A stretch of 9,363 nucleotides of DNA from Clostridiales bacterium (lineage in GTDB: Bacteria > Bacillota > Clostridia > Lachnospirales > CAG-274): positions 1 to 9,363 of the forward strand of contig JAJQBF010000272.1 of assembly GCA_021203425.1 (NCBI GenBank). Reading direction: 5' to 3'. Positions 1 through 5,258 of the stretch are shown here, in pieces. Every line of letters begins with the position of its first letter. The stretch's first letter is position 1. Under the pieces are notes generated by a model. It made no database searches. It was not told the origin of the DNA and saw only the letters and a program-made list of their open reading frames with translations. A program made the translations under genes and the position numbers.

Positions 1-14
1 TGATTGGTTGCGGA

Positions 15-45
15 TTAATTAACAGTTTGATACTGTAATATTACA
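15..45. repeat. Small AT-rich palindromes at left edge
   Basis: Two perfect palindromes lie close together: TTAATTAA at 15-22 and TGTAATATTACA (12 bp) at 34-45. Between them ACAGT (22-26) and ACTGT (32-36) form a further 5-bp inverted repeat. They sit just left of the long hairpin at 51-131 and outside any convincing gene. They could be part of a regulatory region for something left of the window, but short AT-rich palindromes also arise by chance. No function can be assigned. Confidence 0.3.
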
Positions 46-50
46 TAACA

Positions 51-131
51 GTTCCGCCGTGGTTTTTCGGCAGAAACTTCTGTGTAAACTCGTTTACTAA
101 AGAAGTCTCTGTCAAAAAACACGAGCGGAAC
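51..131. repeat. 81-base imperfect long hairpin downstream of tldE
   Basis: The two halves pair almost throughout. 51-57 pairs with 125-131 (7 bp), 58-61 with 120-123 (4 bp, base 124 bulged), 63-67 with 114-118 (5 bp), 71-81 with 101-111 (10 of 11; the mismatch 75/107 becomes a U-G pair in minus-strand RNA), and 84-89 with 92-97 (6 bp around a tiny loop). About 32 pairs form in 81 bases. Neither side has a U-tract, so it is not a standard intrinsic terminator, although it lies about 80 bases past the tldE stop and could protect the 3' end of that transcript. A small palindromic mobile element (MITE-like) is another possibility. No clear target-site duplication flanks it. Confidence 0.65.
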
Positions 132-209
132 GCCAAATAACGAGCAAAGAGAACCCGAAAGATTTTGGTTAAATATATGGTTAAAAAATAAACATATTGA
201 AAAGTTTTA

Positions 210-1559
210 TTACAGCCCTCCGGATATTGTGATTTTATCGGCAATAAGTGAAGGGGAGCCTGTTCCGCTTAATGAAAACTTCAAATCATCGGCGATTTTT
301 GTTATATTTTTAAGCAGGTCATAGAAATTTCCGGCGCAGGTTATTTGGTCAACAGGTCTTATAATTTCGCCGTTTTCAACTAAAAAGCCTTCGGATAAAA
401 GTGAAAAATCACCGGATACGGGGTTTGCTCCGGCGTGAAGACCGCTGACAGAGGTTATTATAATACCCTTGTCCAGCTCTTTTACAAGACCGTCATAGGA
501 GATATCGCCGCTTTTAATGTAAAAATTAGTTGCAAAGGTTTGAACGGAGCCTTTATAGGAGGACTTAAAGCCGTTGCCTGTGGAAATTTTTCCGGCTTTT
601 TTTGCTGATTTCATATTGTAGAGAAGTGTTTTAAGGGTTCCCCTTTCAATGACTGTTTTGTTATAAGAGGCTGTGCCTTCGCTGTCAAAGCCTGTTGAAG
701 AATAGCCGTCTTTAAGAAGAGGTTCGTCTGCTATTGTTACACAGTCTGCGGCGATTTTTTCTCCCTCCTTATCCCTTAAGAGAGAAAAGCCCTTTTGTGC
801 CAGCTCTGCATAAAAGTTTTGCTGAAATGTTTTGAGAATATCGGAAAAGGCTTCGTTTTTGAAAATTACCTTTCCGGTATATCCCTTTGTGGATTCAGCG
901 GAGAGGGCGGTTACAGCCTCATCACAGGCTTTTTTTACAAGCTTTTCTTTGTCGATGGCTGCGAGGTCGGTTCCGGCCAAAATTTCACTGCCTGTTTTCT
1001 TTCTGCCATTTTCTTCGGCAATTACATTGATATAGGCAAAAATACTGTTTCTTTTTTGTGAAAGATTCATTTCTTTTGAGTTTGCTATAAGAACTTCGCT
1101 TTCAGATGAGCCTACAGTACAGCTTGTGACCTGTTTGATTTTGGGTGAATAAGCATAAGCCGCCTTTTCAAGCTCCATTGCAATTTCGATTTTTTGTTTG
1201 TCACTTACAAGGGCAAGGTTTGGGTTATAAAGTCCTTCAACATCAGGATAGGTTTTGCAGCCTTCAAAAATTTCCGCTGTTTCTTCGGGATTCATTATTT
1301 CCGCATTTGCCTTAGCCTCTCTTATTATAAAATCGGCAGCATAGGGGCTTAAATCTTCCGAATAGGCATAGCCTGTCTTTCCGGCTGATATACCTCGAAA
1401 GCCTACGCCTGCGGCTATATTTTTTCTGTATTTTTCTATATTTCCCTTAAAAACCGTTACTGAAAAGCTGTCTGCCTTTTCGCTGTATACCTCATAATCT
1501 TCAAAGCCGGCTGCTGCAGCTTTTTTAAAAAGCAAATCTTTAAATTCTGTTATAGTCAT
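210..1559 (-). CDS. tldE: TldE/PmbA, non-catalytic partner of the TldD metalloprotease
   Basis: This 449-residue protein belongs to the TldD/PmbA family. In characterised systems TldE pairs with TldD to form a cytoplasmic heterodimeric protease that degrades unfolded peptides and can trim peptide natural products. The family signature GLHAGANPVSGDFSLLSEGF is at residues 373-392, followed by NFYDLLKNI and a C-terminal GSPSL. At the place where TldD carries HExxxH, this protein reads NEAFSD (235-240), so both metal-binding histidines are absent, as expected for TldE. The ATG directly follows the tldD stop (TAAATG). Its ribosome binding site, AGGAGGT at 1569-1575, lies inside the last tldD codons, which suggests translational coupling and equal dosage. 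Length is normal for the family. No peptide substrate gene is visible nearby. Confidence 0.93.
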   Translation of the reverse strand: MTITEFKDLLFKKAAAAGFEDYEVYSEKADSFSVTVFKGNIEKYRKNIAAGVGFRGISAGKTGYAYSEDLSPYAADFIIREAKANAEIMNPEETAEIFEGCKTYPDVEGLYNPNLALVSDKQKIEIAMELEKAAYAYSPKIKQVTSCTVGSSESEVLIANSKEMNLSQKRNSIFAYINVIAEENGRKKTGSEILAGTDLAAIDKEKLVKKACDEAVTALSAESTKGYTGKVIFKNEAFSDILKTFQQNFYAELAQKGFSLLRDKEGEKIAADCVTIADEPLLKDGYSSTGFDSEGTASYNKTVIERGTLKTLLYNMKSAKKAGKISTGNGFKSSYKGSVQTFATNFYIKSGDISYDGLVKELDKGIIITSVSGLHAGANPVSGDFSLLSEGFLVENGEIIRPVDQITCAGNFYDLLKNITKIADDLKFSLSGTGSPSLIADKITISGGL

Positions 1560-2942
1560 TTATGCCTTACCTCCTACCGTCATTTTTGAAACCTTAATCA
1601 TAGGCTGACCTACAGTTATGGGGATTGAGCCTGAAGAGGCACCGCACATTCCGCAGGCAAGCTTTGCATCAGGCGAAACCATTTCAATATCCCTTATAAT
1701 TTCATTTCCACGACCTATAAGGGTAGCCCCTCTGATAGGCTCGGCAATTTTTCCGTTTCTGATTATATATGCCTCGTTTACGGCAAAGTTAAATTCAGCT
1801 GTTGCCGTATTTACAGAGCCGCCGCCCATATTTTTACAGTAAATTCCGTAATCAACGGAAGAAATTATATCCTCTCGGCTGTCATTTCCTCCGGCGATAT
1901 ATGTGTTTGTCATTCTGGGGACGGGAATAAGCTTGTAAGATTCACGGCGGCAGGCGCCTGTTGAGGGGAGACCTATCTTTTTGCCGTAGAAATTATCACA
2001 CATATAATTTTTAAGTATTCCGTTTTCAATGAGGATATTTTTTGTGGTTTCCGTGCCTTCATCATCAATGTTTAATGAACCCCAGCTGTTCGGTATGGTT
2101 CCGTCATCTATAGCCGTTACTTTTTCACTTGCGATTTTTTGACCCAGTTTTCCGGCAAACACAGATGAATTTTTTGCTATGGCAATGGCCTCGAGACCGT
2201 GACCGCAGGCCTCATGGAAAAGTACACCGCCGAAACCGTTGTCAGTAACAACGGGGAAATTTCCGCTTGGGGCAGGACCGGCTAAAAGCATTTTTACAGC
2301 TGTTTCGGAGGCTTTCCGAGCCAGACCCTCATAGTCGTAATTTTCAACAAATTCAAAACCGGCGGAGGCACCGGGACCGAAATAGCCCGTTTGTTTTTCT
2401 CCTTTATCCGTTGCTGTTGAATTTACGGTGATTCTTGTGCGTACTCTCTTGTCCTCTGTAAAAAGACCTTCCGAATTAAAAATAAGAATTTCCTGTTCAA
2501 CGGCTGAAAGAGAAGTTGTAACCTCAGTTATAAGGGACGAATATGTTTTTGCGGCATCATTGACCGACTTCAGCCTGTCAAAAATAATCGATTTGGAAAC
2601 ACCGAAAGGCAGGGTTAAAATTTTACTGCGGTTTTCGTGCTTTTTTTCGGAAAAATCTTTTATATGGGATTTTTCGCCGAATGTAACGGCGGCGGCTGTA
2701 TCCTCAGCAAGTCTGAGAAGGCTTTCGGGGCTTAAATCATTAGTAAACGCATAAATTACTTTTTCACCGTTTATAACTCTTAAGCCCAGACCCATATCGA
2801 TTCCTGAGTTTACGGAACGGGTTTTGCCGTTTAAAACAGACATAGATGTGTTTTTTCTTCTTTCGGCAAAAATTTCAGTAAAATCGGCGCCGGCTTTAAG
2901 CGAGGCGGCTAAAATTTGTTCTGCTGTTTTTTTGTCAATCAT
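1560..2942 (-). CDS. tldD: TldD, zinc metalloprotease catalytic subunit
   Basis: This 460-residue protein is the catalytic half of the TldD/TldE protease. The HExxxH motif is HEACGH, with H243, E244 and H248. A conserved GMCG near the C-terminus supplies Cys433, matching the third metal ligand known for the family. The end (VGQPMIKVSKMTVGG) is also typical of TldD. The active site is therefore intact, and cleavage of extended or unfolded peptides inside the cell is the expected role; the natural substrate here is unknown. The start is well supported by AAGGAGG at 2950-2956, 7 bases before the ATG. The gene is first of a two-gene unit with tldE and diverges from the ferredoxin gene across a 190-base gap. 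No strong promoter is obvious; the best candidate is TTGAAA at 3003-3008. Confidence 0.95.
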   Translation of the reverse strand: MIDKKTAEQILAASLKAGADFTEIFAERRKNTSMSVLNGKTRSVNSGIDMGLGLRVINGEKVIYAFTNDLSPESLLRLAEDTAAAVTFGEKSHIKDFSEKKHENRSKILTLPFGVSKSIIFDRLKSVNDAAKTYSSLITEVTTSLSAVEQEILIFNSEGLFTEDKRVRTRITVNSTATDKGEKQTGYFGPGASAGFEFVENYDYEGLARKASETAVKMLLAGPAPSGNFPVVTDNGFGGVLFHEACGHGLEAIAIAKNSSVFAGKLGQKIASEKVTAIDDGTIPNSWGSLNIDDEGTETTKNILIENGILKNYMCDNFYGKKIGLPSTGACRRESYKLIPVPRMTNTYIAGGNDSREDIISSVDYGIYCKNMGGGSVNTATAEFNFAVNEAYIIRNGKIAEPIRGATLIGRGNEIIRDIEMVSPDAKLACGMCGASSGSIPITVGQPMIKVSKMTVGGKA

Positions 2943-2980
2943 TGTTTAACCTCCTTATGAATCTGTGTTGAATCTTGTAT

Positions 2981-3008
2981 TTATTAGTATTATTTCTTTG
3001 CTTTTCAA
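2981..3008 (-). promoter_or_regulatory. Weak candidate promoter for tldD-tldE
   Basis: On the minus strand, TTGAAA (3003-3008) is followed after 16 bases by TAATAA (2981-2986), a poor -10 match (3 of 6). It is the best spacing I find in the 190-base gap upstream of tldD. The -35 is good but the -10 is weak, so the true promoter may differ or may need an activator. Confidence 0.3.
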
Positions 3009-3048
3009 GTTAGTCTTGGCTAATATTCCGACAAATCGAAAATAATAC

Positions 3049-3077
3049 TTGAAATAACTTCGCTTTTGTAGTACAAT
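3049..3077 (+). promoter_or_regulatory. Strong sigma-A-type promoter of the ferredoxin gene
   Basis: TTGAAA at 3049-3054 and TACAAT at 3072-3077 are separated by exactly 17 bases. Each box matches the consensus at 5 of 6 positions. Transcription should begin near 3083-3085, giving a leader of roughly 50 bases that ends in the ribosome binding site GGAGGTG (3120-3126). The gene is alone on this strand, which fits a dedicated promoter. Confidence 0.8.
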
Positions 3078-3099
3078 AATTTCAAGGTAAGAAATTATT
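3075..3099. promoter_or_regulatory. 9-bp dyad over the ferredoxin -10/start site (possible operator)
   Basis: A perfect inverted repeat, AATAATTTC (3075-3083) and GAAATTATT (3091-3099), is separated by 7 bases (AAGGTAA). The left arm begins inside the -10 box and the predicted start falls at the edge of the spacer. Only the right arm would then be transcribed, so a DNA operator is a better guess than an RNA hairpin. It does not match the Fur or PerR box as I know them. The regulator is unknown. Confidence 0.45.
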
Positions 3100-3132
3100 T
3101 TTATAAAGTTAAATTTTACGGAGGTGCTGATT

Positions 3133-3303
3133 ATGGCATATGTAATTTCAGATGATTGTATTATGTGCGGTGCTTGCGCAGACGGATGTCCCGCAGGTTG
3201 TATTTCAGAAGGCGACGGCAAGTATGTAATCGACGCAGACGCTTGTCTTGACTGCGGTGCTTGTGCCGGTGCTTGTCCTGTTGGTGCTCCCAGCCAGGCT
3301 TAA
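3133..3303 (+). CDS. Clostridial-type 2[4Fe-4S] ferredoxin
   Basis: This 56-residue protein is a small cytoplasmic electron carrier of the clostridial bacterial-type ferredoxin family, which serves partners such as pyruvate:ferredoxin oxidoreductase and hydrogenase in anaerobes. Two CxxCxxCxxxCP motifs are complete: Cys9, 12, 15, 19 and Cys38, 41, 44, 48. By family knowledge the last Cys of each motif ligates the other cluster. The internal repeat reflects the ancient duplication; an 11-base stretch, TGCGGTGCTTG, occurs in both halves. A ninth cysteine, Cys23, sits where relatives usually have Ala. The ATG is preceded by GGAGGTG at 3120-3126. The gene has its own promoter and terminator, so it is monocistronic and probably highly expressed. 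It is the only plus-strand gene in the window. Confidence 0.97.
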   Translation: MAYVISDDCIMCGACADGCPAGCISEGDGKYVIDADACLDCGACAGACPVGAPSQA

Positions 3304-3340
3304 TTTCTTTACACAGCATAATAAATTTTTATGAGAATTT

Positions 3341-3366
3341 AAGGGACGTTTGGAACGTCCCTTTTT
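3341..3366 (+). terminator. Intrinsic terminator of the ferredoxin gene
   Basis: A 10-bp perfect stem (3341-3350 with 3354-3363; core GGGACGTT/AACGTCCC) with a 3-base loop is followed by TTTTT at 3362-3366, about 40 bases after the ferredoxin stop. Read from the minus strand the same stem is followed only by TTAAATTC, so it may help end the convergent dnaB transcript but is weaker in that direction. Confidence 0.88.
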
Positions 3367-3379
3367 ACTTTCTTTAATT

Positions 3380-3416
3380 AGAGGAGATGTTTTTAATGTG
3401 CCCCTCTTTATTTTTT
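3380..3416. terminator. Second hairpin between ferredoxin and dnaB (possible terminator)
   Basis: AGAGG (3380-3384) pairs with CCTCT (3403-3407) around a large loop and is followed on the plus strand by TTTATTTTTT (3407-3416), resembling a weak back-up terminator for the ferredoxin transcript. On the minus strand the stem grows to 7 bp with one G-U pair (3380-3386 with 3401-3407) and lies 12 bases after the dnaB stop, but it lacks a U-tract there. It may mark the 3' end of the pheA-gdpP-rplI-dnaB transcript. Confidence 0.35.
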
Positions 3417-3418
3417 AA

Positions 3419-4801
3419 TTAAGCCCCTTTGCTGCTTATTTGGGGATATTCGTCCTTTTCCAGATTTTCAAAACGTGTAAACATTCCAAGCCATTTAAGA
3501 AAAATCGAACCGACGGAGCCGTTTCTGTGCTTAGCGATTATAACCTCCGCCTTGCCCTTTACTTCTATATTTTCAGGCTCATAATATTCCTGTCTGAAAA
3601 GAAAACATACAATGTCGGCGTCCTGCTCGATTGCGCCGGAATCTCTTAAGTCGCTGAGCATAGGGCGCTTATCCTTTCTGCTTTCGTTTGCTCTGCTCAG
3701 CTGTGAAAGAGCAATAAGCGGAACGTCGAGTTCTTTGGCTATCTGCTTAAGTGACTTTGAAATCATAGCAACCTCGGCTTGGGTAGAGTCGTTTCTGCGA
3801 ACGTTCTGACCCATTGACATAAGCTGAAGATAATCTATAACAATAAGCCCTAAGCCCTGTTCAAGCTTTAATTTACGGCATTTCGCACGGATTTCCATAG
3901 GGGTTATAGATGTGTCATCTATGTATATGGGAGCCTGTGAAATTTCTCCCACAGCGTCTAAAACCTTCATCCAGTCATCGTTTTCGAGCTTTCCGGTTTT
4001 AAGCCTGTTAGCGTCAACCCTTGCCTCGCTGCTTATAAAACGGTTTACAAGCTGACCTGCTGACATTTCAAGGCTGAAAATTGCCGTAGGGATATTCTTT
4101 TTAACTGATACATACTGGGCTATGTTAAGGGCAAAGGCTGTTTTGCCCATTGAGGGTCTTGCGGCGATAAGAATAAGGTCGGAGTTTTGAAGACCGGCTG
4201 TTATATAGTCAAAATCCAAATATCCTGTGGGAATTCCCGTTATACGGGAGTTTTTTTTGCCTGCCTCTTCTATGGTGGAAATTGACTCACTTATAAGCTC
4301 TCTTATGGGTATAAAGTCTTCGCTTCGGCGGTCGGTTACTATGTCGAAAATACGCTTTTCGGCATTCTGCATAATGTTGTCTACATTGTCTCTGCCTTCA
4401 TAACACTCTTCGGAGATTTCCGCCGATGCTTTAATCAGCCGCCTTAAAAGGGCTTTGTCAGAGACGATTTCACAATATTTTTTACAGTTTACGCTTGTGC
4501 CCACAATATCGTTTAAGGTTATAAGATATTCAACTCCGCCGACCTGTTCCAAAAGACCTTTTTCTTCAAGACGGTTTTTAACCGTTATAATATCAACGGT
4601 TTCACCGGCATTGAAAAGCTCTTGAATTGCGGCAAAAACTGCCTGATGGTCGGGGCGGTAAAAATCTGATGAGCGCAGTGTATCTACAGCGGCTCTTATA
4701 CCGTCTATATCGAAAAACGTACAGCCCAAAACAGCCTGTTCCGCATTAATGTCATTAGGGGGTATTCTTTTTATAACTATATTGGAATTTTCCTCTGCCA
4801 T
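3419..4801 (-). CDS. dnaB: Replicative DNA helicase DnaB (DnaC in Bacillus)
   Basis: This 460-residue protein is the hexameric 5'-3' helicase that unwinds DNA at the replication fork and contacts primase. The N-terminal helical domain covers about residues 15-115 (NDINAEQAVLG at the start). A linker follows, then the RecA-like motor from about 185. Walker A is ARPSMGKT (214-221, Lys220), SLEMS is at 243-247, Walker B is LIVIDYLQLM (319-328, Asp323), RDSGAIEQDAD is at 386-396, and KHRNG (424-428) holds the expected arginine finger. Length is normal and there is no intein. Start support is AAGGAAGT at 4809-4816, partly inside the rplI stop. The gene is last in the pheA-gdpP-rplI-dnaB unit, 13 bases after rplI. 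The linker codons contain an A8 run (4251-4258) beside a hairpin. Confidence 0.98.
   Translation of the reverse strand: MAEENSNIVIKRIPPNDINAEQAVLGCTFFDIDGIRAAVDTLRSSDFYRPDHQAVFAAIQELFNAGETVDIITVKNRLEEKGLLEQVGGVEYLITLNDIVGTSVNCKKYCEIVSDKALLRRLIKASAEISEECYEGRDNVDNIMQNAEKRIFDIVTDRRSEDFIPIRELISESISTIEEAGKKNSRITGIPTGYLDFDYITAGLQNSDLILIAARPSMGKTAFALNIAQYVSVKKNIPTAIFSLEMSAGQLVNRFISSEARVDANRLKTGKLENDDWMKVLDAVGEISQAPIYIDDTSITPMEIRAKCRKLKLEQGLGLIVIDYLQLMSMGQNVRRNDSTQAEVAMISKSLKQIAKELDVPLIALSQLSRANESRKDKRPMLSDLRDSGAIEQDADIVCFLFRQEYYEPENIEVKGKAEVIIAKHRNGSVGSIFLKWLGMFTRFENLEKDEYPQISSKGA
4234..4258 (+). terminator. Terminator-like hairpin plus T8 inside dnaB, antisense strand
   Basis: On the plus strand TCCCGT (4235-4240) pairs with ACGGGA (4244-4249) around a 3-base loop, with a possible extra T-G pair (4234/4250), and eight T's follow at once (4251-4258). 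It has the form of an intrinsic terminator for transcription running antisense to dnaB. The codons encode the conserved Lys-Lys-Asn-Ser-Arg-Ile-Thr-Gly linker, so the structure may be a by-product of coding. Confidence 0.4.
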
Positions 4802-4814
4802 TTAAATTACTTCC

Positions 4815-5255
4815 TTAGTTTATGTTGAGCTTAAGTTTTGCGCTTACCTTTGTGTGGAGCTTAACGGTTACCGAATTTTCTCCAACATTTTTTATAGGCT
4901 CGGAAATGACAATTTTACGTTTGTCGACTTCGATTCCCGTTTGCTCTTTTAAAGCCTGGGCGATTTCCTTGCCTGTTACGGAACCGAAGATTTTTCCGCT
5001 TACTCCGGATTTAACGCTTATATTTACGGTTGAAGATTCGATTTTTTTGCCGATTTCTCTTGCCTCCTGATATTCAGCCTCAAGTTTTGCCTCGGCGGCT
5101 TTGTTTTTTCTGTCAAGGGCTGTCATATTTGCCTTGTTTGCCTCAACGGCAAGCTTTCTCGGGAAAAGATGATTTTTTGCATATCCGTCACTGGCATTTA
5201 TAACCTGACCCCTTTTTCCTACATTTTTTACGTCTTCAAGTAATATAACTTTCAC
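4815..5255 (-). CDS. rplI: 50S ribosomal protein bL9
   Basis: This 146-residue protein is bL9 of the large ribosomal subunit, which binds 23S rRNA near the L1 stalk and helps hold the reading frame. The N-terminal rRNA-binding domain shows the family pattern MKVILLEDVKNVGKRG and DGYAKNHLFPRKLA (residues 23-36). A long charged helix follows (about 41-75, rich in Ala, Lys and Glu), then the C-terminal domain with SGKIFGSVTGKEIAQAL. Length is typical. The start codon is GTG, supported by AAGGAGG at 5264-5270, 8 bases upstream and inside the last codons of gdpP. Only 3 bases separate the gdpP stop from this start, so the genes are probably translationally coupled. The order gdpP-rplI-dnaB matches yybT-rplI-dnaC of Bacillus subtilis. 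Confidence 0.98.
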   Translation of the reverse strand: MKVILLEDVKNVGKRGQVINASDGYAKNHLFPRKLAVEANKANMTALDRKNKAAEAKLEAEYQEAREIGKKIESSTVNISVKSGVSGKIFGSVTGKEIAQALKEQTGIEVDKRKIVISEPIKNVGENSVTVKLHTKVSAKLKLNIN

Positions 5256-5258
5256 TGT

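Noticed and set aside
41..244. Minus-strand open frame of 67 codons past the end of tldE
   Set aside because: It starts inside tldE in another frame, has no usable ribosome binding site, runs straight through the long hairpin, and its product matches nothing I recognise.
2641..2649. A_AAA_AAG slippery heptamer in tldD
   Set aside because: No convincing stem follows, and the same heptamer or A7 runs occur elsewhere in the window (for example in truA), so it is ordinary Lys codon use in an AT-rich genome.
210..2942. TldD/TldE as part of a peptide natural-product (RiPP/microcin) cluster
   Set aside because: No precursor peptide, radical SAM enzyme, exporter or immunity gene lies next to the pair; the neighbours are housekeeping genes.
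2955..3221. Minus-strand open frame of 88 codons across the ferredoxin promoter and gene start
   Set aside because: It conflicts with a certain ferredoxin gene and with the strong promoter on the opposite strand. Its product has no recognisable motif.
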